64,000 bases of DNA, taken from NCBI GenBank assembly GCA_947630285.1, contig CANRHD010000007.1, positions 17,881 through 81,880 on the forward strand, in the 5' to 3' direction. Below are positions 18,003 to 26,624 of the stretch, piece after piece (within the stretch, counting starts at the first letter, position 1; every line of letters begins with the position of its first letter). Position numbers and translations under genes: made by a program. This DNA is from an uncultured Clostridia bacterium (GTDB taxonomy: Bacteria; Bacillota; Clostridia; Oscillospirales; Acutalibacteraceae). Under the pieces are notes generated by a model. That model was not told the DNA's origin. It saw nothing but the letters and a program-made list of their open reading frames with translations, and ran no database searches.

Positions 18003-20945
18003 TTAGGTATATTCTCCCTTTTCCTCTTCGGGTCTGGTATTCGGGACGGGCGCAGGTTCGTCCTGCGGTAAAGTGTCAGGCGGTAAATCGTCCGGCAGCA
18101 TATCCGCTTCGGCACGGTCTATTTCAAATGCCTCGGATATTTCCCGTTTTAGCTCCTCGCCGTTTTCATTTTGGGATACATCTGAAGCGTTGACCTCCTG
18201 AGCTGTTATCACAAAATCGTTTTGCTCCTCTGCAAGCTCCCATTTGCTTTTTTTCGCCTTTTTAAAGAAAAGCAATTTTCTGCGCTTTAAAACAATTATC
18301 ACCGTGGCAATTATTATCGTAGCACAGCTGATAACCGAGCCGACAACAAGACCCGACGGATAATAGTTGAAAATAACCGTATGCTCGCCCTTTGTAATAT
18401 CGAAAGCGAGCAGGGCGTCGGACACCTTGTAAATGCTGTCTCTGTCAAGGCGTTTGCCGTCAACATACACTCTCCAGTTAGCGTCATACGGAATGGAAGT
18501 GAACACCATACCGTCGTACTTGGCGTCTAATTTGCCGGAGACAAGGGTTTCCTCGTTTTTGGTAATTTCAAAGTTATTTTGCGAAAGTATCTTATAGCCC
18601 TGTTCAAATTTTTCGTCCTCAAGACCGTAAGCGCAGAATTTTAAAGTACCGGTATTATTCTCCAATTTAAAATTAAGCTCCACAAAAACGGACTGTCCGG
18701 CTTCAACGAACCCTACATCGTAGATGTGAGGCTCGCTTAACTGCTCAACGCTGTTGCTGAAGCCGTCGCCGCTTACCAAAACGCTCTCAAGCTCCTTGCA
18801 GTCAATGTAAATATACACATTCTGCGACTTTTCGGGCGTAATCTCAAAGGATACATTTGCGGCCTTGCCGTTTTCCGTCTTGGTAAACGCAAAATCGCCC
18901 TGTTCAAACGCCGCATCGGAGAAACTGTCAATATTGCCGTATTCCGTATTTTCAATGTCAAGCTTTGTAAATACGCCGTTGACGCCGCTTGCAAGCCTGA
19001 AAAATTCAGCCTGAGCCATGAACGGGTTGTCATAAATCGAGGCGTCCCAGCCAGAAGCCGCCTTGTTTACCGCAAACGCAATCGAGAGGGGATATTTGTT
19101 TTCGTAAACGGTGTAGTCGTCTACGCTGAACATTTCTTCCAAAAGGTTCGGGTTAATTCTGATGCTCTCGTCGTTTTTAACAATGTATTTGAGCCCGAAC
19201 ATCGAGTTGTAGACGGGCGTTTGCATAGCGTAGGTATAGCTGTTTATAAAGTTTCCGTAAAGGCCGACCTGCTGTTGGAGGTTCGATACCGTTTCGTATG
19301 CCATGGAGGAGAAAACCGAAACTCCGTTATAGCCGAGCCAGCAGGGGTCCATGGTGGTCTTTGAGTTTGTAACCTCCATTCTGTAGAGGTTGTTTTTATT
19401 CATCTCGTCAAGACGGGATTTTAACTGCCTGAAATCGTCATAGCCCTGAACATAGTCGCCCTTGGGCTGGTTCATTGAATACTTCGTAGTATTGCCCAGG
19501 GCAACCTCCGAGCAAACGGTACACAGCAAAAGCACCGAAACCGCCGAGGCCTGGAACCTTTTGTCCTTGAACAAATAAAGTATGACAACATATCCGACGG
19601 AAAAGACAATGCTGAACAAAACAGCGGCGTCGTCAATATTTACGGAGGTTATTTTTTCAACCAGCACCATAAACGCTATAACGCCTATTCCCACCGAAAG
19701 AAGCTGTCTTGAAGTGTATTCGGAAATGTTTATCAACGCCTTTACCGCTAAAGTAAGCAGGATAAAGGAATACATAAACGAAAAACGGTAGGGCAGGTCG
19801 TTGGGGAAATGGAAGCCGTGCCAAATGAAATTGGGAATATTAATATTAAAGCTGAAATAGAGAACCGCAAGCAAAACAACATTTGAAACCTTTTCCCTTA
19901 CGGTTATTTTTTTTGAATAAAGGTAAAGGGGGACAAGCATTACCGTCAGAATACCGCAGTAAACATTCGGCAAAACCGTATCGCCGCTTGACCTGATTGT
20001 AGGATTTGCGTTTGCAAGGTGATTTGCAAGGAAGTCGAACGCAGTAAAATACTTGGCCGTTTCCGTGGGCATACTGCCCGATGTAGCCGAGCTCTGCGAC
20101 AAAACGGTGATAAGCGGAAGCAGAGCAAACGCCGCAAGACAGGCGGAAACAAAGGAGTAAAAGGCAAATTTTACGGCGCTGTTTACAAAAAGAGAGTTTT
20201 TAAGCCTTTGCAAAACGCCCTTGTTTTGTGAAAGCTTATCAAATTTTTCGCCTATCGGATAGTTTGCAAAATAGTAGCACAGGAAGTAAAGAACCGAGAA
20301 AATGCAAACCATATAGGCCATATAATAGTTTGAAACCATTGTAACGGCAAGCATAATGCAGTAGAGCGCAGGCTTGCCCTTATTTATTATATTTTCTATT
20401 CCCAGTATTACCAACGGGAAAAACGCTATGGCGTCAAGCCACATAAGATTCCAATAATACGCCACAAAGTAACCGCAGAAAGCGTACAAAACGCCGAAGC
20501 CGGCAGTAAAAGCGCTGTGCTGATTTAAGGATTTTTTCAAATAATATGTGAATGTTCCCGCCGAAAATACAGCCTTGAGCATAATCATACAGGAAATGGC
20601 CTCGGTAATGTTCTTATGGCCGAAAAGCAGGATTAAGATCGAAAAAGGGCTTGACAGATAGTTAAAAAAATTGCCCAAAAAGGTCTCGCCCAAGCCGGAG
20701 TTCCAGGAGTAAACCAGAGACTCTCCGCCCGTCAGCCTGTCGTACAGCTCGCCGAAGAGCGGCCCGTATTGGTGGTAGAGATCCATTCTTAAAATCGTCA
20801 TATCGCCATAGGGTATCAGGTCAAAGCAATACGCCACAAGCTGTGTAAGTAAAAACGCAATAAGCGAGGACAAAATTACATATTTATTGTCGCTGAAAAC
20901 TTTATATATTTTGCCCTGCCTGTCAATAAGGCTGTTCTTTTTCAT
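18003..20945 (-). CDS. YfhO-family large membrane protein
   Basis: 980 residues with about a dozen hydrophobic helices in the first 480 residues, a long extracytoplasmic beta-rich region (about 500-860) and a final helix before a Lys-rich and then Asp/Glu/Pro-rich cytoplasmic tail. The N-terminal TM region with YGDMTILRMDLYHQYGPLF and the segment YNGVSVFSS fit bacterial YfhO (DUF/PF09586-type), a GT-C-like family. B. subtilis YfhO is tied to lipoteichoic-acid glycosylation. The exact substrate here is unknown. ATG 20945 has AAGGAGCGG upstream. It is divergent from spoIIIA. Confidence 0.9.
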   Translation of the reverse strand: MKKNSLIDRQGKIYKVFSDNKYVILSSLIAFLLTQLVAYCFDLIPYGDMTILRMDLYHQYGPLFGELYDRLTGGESLVYSWNSGLGETFLGNFFNYLSSPFSILILLFGHKNITEAISCMIMLKAVFSAGTFTYYLKKSLNQHSAFTAGFGVLYAFCGYFVAYYWNLMWLDAIAFFPLVILGIENIINKGKPALYCIMLAVTMVSNYYMAYMVCIFSVLYFLCYYFANYPIGEKFDKLSQNKGVLQRLKNSLFVNSAVKFAFYSFVSACLAAFALLPLITVLSQSSATSGSMPTETAKYFTAFDFLANHLANANPTIRSSGDTVLPNVYCGILTVMLVPLYLYSKKITVREKVSNVVLLAVLYFSFNINIPNFIWHGFHFPNDLPYRFSFMYSFILLTLAVKALINISEYTSRQLLSVGIGVIAFMVLVEKITSVNIDDAAVLFSIVFSVGYVVILYLFKDKRFQASAVSVLLLCTVCSEVALGNTTKYSMNQPKGDYVQGYDDFRQLKSRLDEMNKNNLYRMEVTNSKTTMDPCWLGYNGVSVFSSMAYETVSNLQQQVGLYGNFINSYTYAMQTPVYNSMFGLKYIVKNDESIRINPNLLEEMFSVDDYTVYENKYPLSIAFAVNKAASGWDASIYDNPFMAQAEFFRLASGVNGVFTKLDIENTEYGNIDSFSDAAFEQGDFAFTKTENGKAANVSFEITPEKSQNVYIYIDCKELESVLVSGDGFSNSVEQLSEPHIYDVGFVEAGQSVFVELNFKLENNTGTLKFCAYGLEDEKFEQGYKILSQNNFEITKNEETLVSGKLDAKYDGMVFTSIPYDANWRVYVDGKRLDRDSIYKVSDALLAFDITKGEHTVIFNYYPSGLVVGSVISCATIIIATVIIVLKRRKLLFFKKAKKSKWELAEEQNDFVITAQEVNASDVSQNENGEELKREISEAFEIDRAEADMLPDDLPPDTLPQDEPAPVPNTRPEEEKGEYT

Positions 20946-20975
20946 ATCTGCCGCTCCTTATTTAAAGTACAATAA

Positions 20976-21004
20976 ATTTTACCATATATTCAACGGGCTT
21001 TCAA
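20976..21004 (-). promoter_or_regulatory. Sigma-A promoter of yfhO
   Basis: On the minus strand TTGAAA (21004-20999), 17 bp, TAAAAT (20981-20976), with an extended -10 TG. It lies about 30 bp ahead of the ATG at 20945. Confidence 0.7.
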
Positions 21005-21005
21005 G

Positions 21006-21034
21006 TTATATTTTAGGACAAGTAGCATATATAT
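21006..21034 (+). promoter_or_regulatory. Candidate sigma-E promoter of spoIIIA
   Basis: TTATATT (21006-21012), 13 bp, CATATATAT (21026-21034) is close to the mother-cell sigma-E pattern (KMATATT, 13-15 bp, CATACAHT). spoIIIA is a classic sigma-E operon. The predicted start falls almost at the ribosome site (21039-21044), leaving a very short leader. Confidence 0.45.
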
Positions 21035-21049
21035 TCTTGAGGTGAAAAA

Positions 21050-22048
21050 ATGATTGGCGTTAACAAAGGCTTTAATGATATTTTGCTGTTTATGCCCGTC
21101 AGGATTAAGAATATCCTTTTTGAAACGGCGTCAAAAAGCGGCGTAAATATCAGAGAAATAAGGCTGAGAATTGACAAACCCATAGTAATAGTCAGCGAAA
21201 AGGGGTGCAGTTTTATTTCAAAGGGCGGAAGGCTCACTTATCTGCTGTGCGATTCGCTTGCAAAGATAACCGCCGAAGAGTTTAACGAAACCCTAAAAAG
21301 GATTTGCAGTTTTTCCGTTTACTCGTATCAGGACGAAATCAACAAGGGCTTTATTACCGTCAGGGGCGGTCACAGGGTGGGACTTTGCGGAACCGCCGTA
21401 AAAGAGGGCGGAAATATTGTTTCGGTAAAAAATATCAACTGCCTTAACATAAGAATAGCTAACGATGTTTACGGCTGTGCCGATAAGCTCGTGTCACATT
21501 CCTTTTGCGGCAGGCTTTCAAATATCATAATCGCAGGCCCTCCCAACAGCGGAAAAACAACGGTTTTGCGTGACCTTGTAAGGCAGATTTCAAACGGCAA
21601 TGCAGGCGAGTATTACAAGTGCGCCGTAATTGACGAAAGGAGCGAAATATCCGGCAGTAACGCCGAAAAATTGGAGTGCGATGTGGGCGAGAACACAGAT
21701 GTGCTTATCAATTACCCTAAGTCCGAGGCAATAGAAACTGCGGTCAGAACCCTGTCGCCCGACATCGTTTTTTGTGACGAGACCGTAAGCGAAACGGAAT
21801 CACGGCAGATAGCCCAGGCGCTTGCCTGCGGAGTTAATTTTGTATTGACGGTCCATTGCGGCGGCGAAGCGGATTTGTTCAGGAAAAAGGTTACAAAAGA
21901 GCTTTTGGAAAGCGGATATTTCAGCTCGGTTTTCTTCTTGGGCACAAAGGAAAATACCGGAAAAATCATAAAAACCGTTGATTTGGGTGATAAATTTGAA
22001 AATATTGGGACTGAGCCTTTTGTCTGCCTTGATAGTTTTGGCAGGTAA
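21050..22048 (+). CDS. spoIIIAA: Stage III sporulation protein AA (SpoIIIAA ATPase)
   Basis: 332 residues, a soluble secretion-type AAA+ ATPase. Walker A AGPPNSGKTT (about 163-172) and Walker B-like IVFCDE (about 240) are seen. SpoIIIAA is the motor of the SpoIIIA-SpoIIQ channel, which joins mother cell and engulfed forespore and is needed for sigma-G activity. ATG 21050 follows GAGGTG. The end overlaps spoIIIAB by about 50-70 nt, depending on the spoIIIAB start. Confidence 0.96.
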   Translation: MIGVNKGFNDILLFMPVRIKNILFETASKSGVNIREIRLRIDKPIVIVSEKGCSFISKGGRLTYLLCDSLAKITAEEFNETLKRICSFSVYSYQDEINKGFITVRGGHRVGLCGTAVKEGGNIVSVKNINCLNIRIANDVYGCADKLVSHSFCGRLSNIIIAGPPNSGKTTVLRDLVRQISNGNAGEYYKCAVIDERSEISGSNAEKLECDVGENTDVLINYPKSEAIETAVRTLSPDIVFCDETVSETESRQIAQALACGVNFVLTVHCGGEADLFRKKVTKELLESGYFSSVFFLGTKENTGKIIKTVDLGDKFENIGTEPFVCLDSFGR

Positions 22049-22505
22049 TACTTTGGCTAAGCGAAAAATTGAAAGAATTGAAATTCTTGAAAGCATTTCT
22101 CTTATGATTAAATACATAAATACGCAAATTGTGTATTCCCGTCTGTCCGTTCCCAAGCTTTTGGAGAGCCTTGAAAAAAGCGGCGAATTTTCAAAGCTTT
22201 CGTTTTTAAGCGAAGCGAATACTCTGCTGTCTAAGGAAAATGACAGCGGTACTGCCTGGAGGACCGCAGTTGACGATTACCTGAAAGTTTCGCCCCTTTT
22301 AAGGGAGGACGGCGAGATGCTCAACGCATTTTTTAACGGTCTGGGAAGCACGGATACCCAGGGGCAGAAAAGCAACTGCGAAACCTATTCGGAGCTTTTC
22401 AAGCAGAGGGCGGACGGCATGAGAAAAAAAGCGGAGGCTTCCGCAAAGGTGTGTAATTGCCTGGGTATGATGGCCGCCGCACTGGTGTTTATTATTCTTT
22501 ATTAA
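21996..22505 (+). CDS. spoIIIAB: Stage III sporulation protein AB
   Basis: About 169 residues. It has an N-terminal membrane helix (LKILGLSLLSALIVLAG), a helical domain with RIEILESISLMIKYINTQIVYS, and a C-terminal helix (CLGMMAAALVFIILY). This resembles a GspF-type membrane platform half, as in SpoIIIAB. The start is uncertain: TTG 21996 has GGGTGAT upstream and gives a natural N-terminus, while TTG 21978 or GTG 21987 are also open in frame. All options overlap the spoIIIAA end, implying coupled translation. Confidence 0.93.
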   Translation: MKILGLSLLSALIVLAGNTLAKRKIERIEILESISLMIKYINTQIVYSRLSVPKLLESLEKSGEFSKLSFLSEANTLLSKENDSGTAWRTAVDDYLKVSPLLREDGEMLNAFFNGLGSTDTQGQKSNCETYSELFKQRADGMRKKAEASAKVCNCLGMMAAALVFIILY

Positions 22506-22515
22506 CGGAGGAAGT

Positions 22516-22710
22516 ATGGATATAGGATTTATACTTAAAATTGCCGGAGTGGGCATAATTGTAGCGGTACTCAATCAGGTGCTTTCAAAAACGGGCAGGG
22601 ACGACTACGCATTGCTTATGGTAATAGCAGGGATAATTGTGGTTTTGCTGTTGCTGATACCCCAGTTTTCTTCACTTGCTGAAATGGTAAAGGATACATT
22701 CGATTTCTGA
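22516..22710 (+). CDS. spoIIIAC: Stage III sporulation protein AC
   Basis: 64 residues, two membrane helices (IAGVGIIVAVLNQVL and LLMVIAGIIVVLLLLIP), the expected size and shape of SpoIIIAC, a small membrane subunit of the forespore channel. ATG with GGAGG upstream; one base separates it from spoIIIAD. Confidence 0.94.
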   Translation: MDIGFILKIAGVGIIVAVLNQVLSKTGRDDYALLMVIAGIIVVLLLLIPQFSSLAEMVKDTFDF

Positions 22711-22711
22711 T

Positions 22712-23095
22712 ATGCTTAAAACAGTAGGTATTGTGTTTTTGGGACTTATATTGATTACCGTGCTAAAGCAGATAAAGCCCGAATATGCTTTTTTGCTGAG
22801 GTTTGCCCTGACTGTTCCGGCAGTAATTTTGCTGATATCGCTCATCGACAATGTCTTTAACGAAATGCTTGAGCTTGACGGCCTTTATTCGGGCTACACC
22901 GCCTATTTAAAAATCGCCGTAAAGGTTTTGGGCGTTTGCTACCTGTCGCAGACGGGGGCGGATATTTGCAGGGACTGCGGCGAATCAGCGCTCGCAACAC
23001 AGGTTGAGCTTTTGGGCAGGATAGCCACGGTTACCGTTTCAATTCCGATTATCAGGCAGTTGATGGAGTTTAGTATAAGCCTTATTTCAAAATAA
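22712..23095 (+). CDS. spoIIIAD: Stage III sporulation protein AD
   Basis: 127 residues with several hydrophobic helices and the conserved LKQIKPEYAFLLRF start region and CRDCGESALATQVEL segment known from SpoIIIAD. It is paired with spoIIIAC in the membrane part of the channel, and spoIIIAE follows after 1 nt. Confidence 0.95.
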   Translation: MLKTVGIVFLGLILITVLKQIKPEYAFLLRFALTVPAVILLISLIDNVFNEMLELDGLYSGYTAYLKIAVKVLGVCYLSQTGADICRDCGESALATQVELLGRIATVTVSIPIIRQLMEFSISLISK

Positions 23096-23096
23096 T

Positions 23097-24209
23097 ATGA
23101 TGAAAAAAATAATTATAACCGCTTTAACGGTACTGGTGCTTCTCAATGCGTTAAGCCTTACCGCCTGTGCGCTTGAAAGCTCCGCCGGAGAATACGACTA
23201 TTCTCAAATTTTTGACGAGCTTGACTCGCAGACAAAAGAGCTTTTAGACGAGCTCGGCGTAAACGGCAGGGATTTTAATGATATTCTTGATTTGTCGCCG
23301 AGAAAAATAATAAGCCTTATTATCGAGCTTATAAAAGGGAAATGGAAAGAGCCGGTAAAAACGGTCGGGATAGTATCGTGCGTGTGCGTTATGGGTTCTG
23401 TAATAAATACGCTTAATATCAACAAGCTGAAAAACGACAGCCTGTTTTCGTTCTTCGAGGCGTCCGTAGTTATGATTATGGTCGTCATACCGCTTGCCTC
23501 CGTGCTCTCCTCGGCGGTGTCCGCAATGAAGCTTATGTCCGGCTTTATGCTGTCGTACATTCCCATTTTTACGGCCGTAATTTCCGCAAGCGGTATGTCG
23601 CTGTCGGCATTCTCATACAACGCCGTACTGCTTTCGTTTTCCCAGCTTTGCTCAAAAATTTCCACGGATTTAATAATTCCCTGCGTTTTCCTTTTGACGC
23701 TTGCAAGCGTGTATTCTTCCGTAGGCACAAGCGTAAATACCGAGGATATTATATCCCTGATAAAAAAGGCGCTCACCCTTGTTCTGTCGCTGATTGCAGG
23801 AATATTCACGGGGCTTTTGGCGATAAAGTCAAAAATAGCCATAGCGGCGGACAGCGTGGCGGTAAAGGGAATAAAGCTGATTTCCGGGAGCGTGATACCG
23901 ATTGTCGGCGGTGCGCTGGGCGACGCCTTTTCCTCGGTCTTAGGTTCTTTTGCGCTTATAAAAAACACGGTGGGGGCATTTGGAATTGCTGCAATACTCA
24001 TTATGGTTTTGCCCTCTGTTTTAAGCCTTTTGATATGGTATTTTTCGCTCGGCGTTTGCTCCGTAATATGCTCTTTTACCGGCAACGGCACGACCTCCGC
24101 CGTTTTAAAAAATATAGGCTCATGCGTGTCCATGGTAAATGTGGTACTGCTGTTTTTTGCTACGGTATTTATCATATCTACAGGAATAATGCTAAATCTC
24201 AGGAGTTAA
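23097..24209 (+). CDS. spoIIIAE: Stage III sporulation protein AE
   Basis: 370 residues. A signal-like N-terminus (first 22 residues, ending near TACA) precedes a polar region and then at least seven membrane helices. The large polytopic membrane subunit matches SpoIIIAE in size and order. Either ATG 23097 or 23100 can serve. It is followed 2 nt later by the spoIIIAF ribosome region and ATG. Confidence 0.95.
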   Translation: MMKKIIITALTVLVLLNALSLTACALESSAGEYDYSQIFDELDSQTKELLDELGVNGRDFNDILDLSPRKIISLIIELIKGKWKEPVKTVGIVSCVCVMGSVINTLNINKLKNDSLFSFFEASVVMIMVVIPLASVLSSAVSAMKLMSGFMLSYIPIFTAVISASGMSLSAFSYNAVLLSFSQLCSKISTDLIIPCVFLLTLASVYSSVGTSVNTEDIISLIKKALTLVLSLIAGIFTGLLAIKSKIAIAADSVAVKGIKLISGSVIPIVGGALGDAFSSVLGSFALIKNTVGAFGIAAILIMVLPSVLSLLIWYFSLGVCSVICSFTGNGTTSAVLKNIGSCVSMVNVVLLFFATVFIISTGIMLNLRS

Positions 24210-24211
24210 AA

Positions 24212-24658
24212 ATGGACGATTTTAAGGCCCGGTGCCTCAGCTTCTGCATATTGCTTGCCGCAGTAACGGTTATGCGTTTTGTGATCCCCGAATGTAAAAT
24301 GAAAAGCGTTTCGGACGCCTTTTTGTCCCTGATAGTCATAGTCGCCATGTTTCTGCCGTTTACCGACAGAAAAGCGGCGGACGCCTCGGGCTTCAGCTTT
24401 GACATGGAGGAGTACAGCGAAAATTTCGATGAGCGGTCGCAATATGAAGCAGCGCTTGAAAAATACATCGGCGATACGCTTGAAAAAAACGGAATAAAGA
24501 TTGAAAAAACGGATGTTTCGGCAGAGGTGGACGGCGACGGATACATAGTTATAGACGGGATTAATATAACCGCTTCCCCGTCCGAGGACGCCCAAAAAAT
24601 AAAAAGCGTCATCAGGGACGAATGCGGACTTGATGAGGAGAAGGTGACGGTTAATTGA
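24212..24658 (+). CDS. spoIIIAF: Stage III sporulation protein AF
   Basis: 148 residues from ATG 24212, with AGGAG upstream inside the end of spoIIIAE. The open frame extends far upstream, but that part lies within spoIIIAE and is not coding. Two N-terminal helices (LSFCILLAAVTVMRFVI; AFLSLIVIVAMFLPF) are followed by a soluble alpha/beta domain of ring-building type, as in SpoIIIAF. The stop overlaps the spoIIIAG TTG by 4 nt. Confidence 0.93.
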   Translation: MDDFKARCLSFCILLAAVTVMRFVIPECKMKSVSDAFLSLIVIVAMFLPFTDRKAADASGFSFDMEEYSENFDERSQYEAALEKYIGDTLEKNGIKIEKTDVSAEVDGDGYIVIDGINITASPSEDAQKIKSVIRDECGLDEEKVTVN

Positions 24659-25185
24659 AGGATTTAAGAAGTGTTATCGAAAAGCTAAAGGCCGACAGAA
24701 AAATGCTTTTAATGTTGGTACTCGGCGCAGTCGGTGCGGCGCTTATACTTGTTTCCTGCCTTATGGAAAAAAAGCCGGCCGAGGATACCCGGCAAACCGA
24801 CGCTACGCCCTTTTACGACTATGAAAACTCTCTGGAAACACGGCTTAACGAAATTATCTCGCAGATAAACGGTGTAGGCAGGGTAAAGGTTATGGTTACG
24901 CTGAAAACGGCGGAGGAAAACAAATACGCCTATAACGAGTCCTACCAGTCGAAAAGCGGCGATAATTCGGACGACAAAAAATCCGAGAGCGAATATGTGA
25001 TTATCGACGGGGAAAAGGGTGACGAATGTGTTTTGCTGTCCACCGAATTTCCCCAAATACAGGGCGTAATCGTAGTATGCGACGGAGGGGGAAGCAATGT
25101 AGTAAAAAACGATATTACCAATGCGGTATCGGCATTACTTGACATCAGCACAAACAGCATATCTGTTTTAGAAATGAAAAAATAG
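24655..25185 (+). CDS. spoIIIAG: Stage III sporulation protein AG
   Basis: 176 residues with a TTG start (GAGAAGG upstream). One membrane helix (MLVLGAVGAALILVSCL) precedes an extracytoplasmic ring-building domain with LNEIISQINGVGRVKVMVTL, typical of SpoIIIAG and its FliF-like fold. SpoIIIAG forms the large ring in the intermembrane space. Confidence 0.95.
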   Translation: MKDLRSVIEKLKADRKMLLMLVLGAVGAALILVSCLMEKKPAEDTRQTDATPFYDYENSLETRLNEIISQINGVGRVKVMVTLKTAEENKYAYNESYQSKSGDNSDDKKSESEYVIIDGEKGDECVLLSTEFPQIQGVIVVCDGGGSNVVKNDITNAVSALLDISTNSISVLEMKK

Positions 25186-25197
25186 GAGGATTTATCT

Positions 25198-25728
25198 ATG
25201 GATTTAAACAAAAAGAGAAAAAGGGTGATTTTTTCGGGCCTGGTAATAGCTCTGGCAACGGCAATGTATATTAATTGGTACTACACAAGGCCGGCGTCAA
25301 CGGAAAAATTAAACTCTCAGCAGACGGTTACGGAAAGCCGTGCGGCGCTGGGCGATGCGCAGTATGTAAACGCAACCGTAAAAAGCAGTGAATTTTCCGA
25401 GGCCCAGTTAAAGCGCTCACAGCTTCAGGACGAGGTTAAGAAAAATTACGAGAGCGTTATCGAAAATAAACAGGCAGATGAGGAAAGCAAAAATGTCGCA
25501 AGAGAAAATTTGGAAAAATTGAATAAAAAAATTATGCTCCAGGGTGAAATTGAAACAATAATTAAGTCAAAAACGGGGAAAAATGTATTTGTAACAATAG
25601 GAGATACTGTCGAAGTAATAGTCGAAAAAAACACGCTCAACAACGATATTGTATTGCAAATAGAAGATATTGTAACAAAAAAAGCGGATATTCCCACGGA
25701 AAAAATTACAATCATTGAGGCTAAGTAG
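25198..25728 (+). CDS. spoIIIAH: Stage III sporulation protein AH
   Basis: 176 residues: a short basic N-terminus, one membrane helix (VIFSGLVIALATAMYINWYY), a coiled-coil-prone stretch (about 60-115), and a C-terminal YscJ/FliF-like ring domain (IETIIKSKTGKNVFVTIGDTVEVIV). SpoIIIAH binds SpoIIQ across the septum. ATG with GGAGG upstream. It closes the spoIIIA operon; an independent promoter follows at once. Confidence 0.95.
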   Translation: MDLNKKRKRVIFSGLVIALATAMYINWYYTRPASTEKLNSQQTVTESRAALGDAQYVNATVKSSEFSEAQLKRSQLQDEVKKNYESVIENKQADEESKNVARENLEKLNKKIMLQGEIETIIKSKTGKNVFVTIGDTVEVIVEKNTLNNDIVLQIEDIVTKKADIPTEKITIIEAK

Positions 25729-25756
25729 TTGTTTATTTTAAAATTTGTGATATAAT
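25729..25756 (+). promoter_or_regulatory. Sigma-A promoter of the asp23-nusB-xse-dxs run
   Basis: TTGTTT (25729-25734), 16 bp, TATAAT (25751-25756) with an extended TGA at 25748-25750. It separates the sporulation operon from the vegetative housekeeping genes that follow. Confidence 0.8.
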
Positions 25757-25782
25757 AATAGGAAAGAAAGGTGGTCTTTCCT

Positions 25783-26145
25783 ATGAGCATGGCAGAAAAT
25801 ACTCAGCAAGATACGCTTATTATTTCAGACGAGGTTATAGCTTCTATTGCTGCAAAGGCCGTCGGCGAGGTTGACGGCTTCGGTTCGTTTTCAAACCGGG
25901 CGTTTGATGTTATATCACAGGCAATACCGGCTGCGGCCAATGTAAAGCCCATTAAGGTGTCGTGCAACGACAACGATATACAAATCCAAATGTATATCAA
26001 TGTTAAGCAGGGCAACAATGCGCAGGCTGTGAGCGCTGCGGTGCAAAGGGCTGTAAAAAGTGCGGTGCAGAGCATGACCGGGAAGGTCGTTTCCAAGGTT
26101 AATGTTTGCGTTTACGGAATTGATTTTGCGAACCTGGAGAATTGA
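25783..26145 (+). CDS. Asp23/Gls24 family envelope-stress protein
   Basis: 120 residues from ATG 25783 (AGGTGG 8 nt upstream; a GTG at 25771 is also open but overlaps the ribosome site). It has the Asp23 pattern: ISDEVIASIAAKAVGEVDGF near the start, then VSCNDNDIQIQMYINVKQG and a helix ending VSKVNVCVYGIDF. The family lines the membrane or responds to cell-wall stress. A gene of this kind just before nusB is standard in Clostridia and Bacilli (YqhY). Confidence 0.92.
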   Translation: MSMAENTQQDTLIISDEVIASIAAKAVGEVDGFGSFSNRAFDVISQAIPAAANVKPIKVSCNDNDIQIQMYINVKQGNNAQAVSAAVQRAVKSAVQSMTGKVVSKVNVCVYGIDFANLEN

Positions 26146-26167
26146 ACTGATTTTATTTTAAAGTTTG

Positions 26168-26200
26168 GCTCTCCGTGCATTTTCAGGGGAGCTTAATTTT
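26168..26200 (+). terminator. Hairpin between asp23-like gene and nusB
   Basis: GCTCTCC (26168-26174) pairs with GGGGAGC (26186-26192) with one wobble, followed by a T-rich TTAATTTTT. It is probably a partial terminator that lowers readthrough into nusB. Confidence 0.55.
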
Positions 26201-26216
26201 TCGGAAGGGGAAGGAA

Positions 26217-26624
26217 ATGACAAGAACAGAAGAAAGAGAACAGGCGTTTGTTATCGTTTTTGAAAAGGCGTTTAACAACGAGGTGGATGTGGACGATTTA
26301 ATTTCCTATGCTAAGGAGGTTGAGGTTTTCTCAGAATCGCTGTTTTCCGAGAGCCTTGCGAAATCGGTTTTTGAGAACATCGACCCCATAGACGAGGTAA
26401 TCGAGAGATATTCAATAGGCTGGAAAAAAGAGCGTTTGCCCAAGGTATCGCTTTCAATTTTAAGGCTTGCGCTTTGCGAGATAATGTTTGTTGACTCTAT
26501 TCCCGAAAGCGTGTCCGTAAACGAAGCGGTTGAGCTTGCCAAAAAATATGCGACCGAGTCCGACGCCTCGTTTATCAACGGACTGCTCGGCTCGTATTTA
26601 AGAGGTTTGCCCCAAAATGTGTAA
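26217..26624 (+). CDS. nusB: Transcription antitermination factor NusB
   Basis: 135 residues from ATG 26217, preceded by GGGGAAGG; the frame is open back to 26175 but that part lies in the hairpin. All-helical NusB fold with ERYSIGWKKERLPKVSLSILRLALCEI and the conserved end VNEAVELAKKYATESDASFINGLLG. NusB binds BoxA with NusE and helps rRNA antitermination. It overlaps the next gene by 8 nt. Confidence 0.95.
   Translation: MTRTEEREQAFVIVFEKAFNNEVDVDDLISYAKEVEVFSESLFSESLAKSVFENIDPIDEVIERYSIGWKKERLPKVSLSILRLALCEIMFVDSIPESVSVNEAVELAKKYATESDASFINGLLGSYLRGLPQNV

Noticed and set aside
23204..24175. Long minus-strand open frame opposite spoIIIAE
   Set aside because: A shadow of a hydrophobic gene; its Ser/Thr-rich translation has no ribosome site or family features.
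23648..24211. Long upstream extension of the spoIIIAF frame
   Set aside because: It lies inside spoIIIAE in another frame; ATG 24212 with AGGAG gives the normal SpoIIIAF N-terminus.
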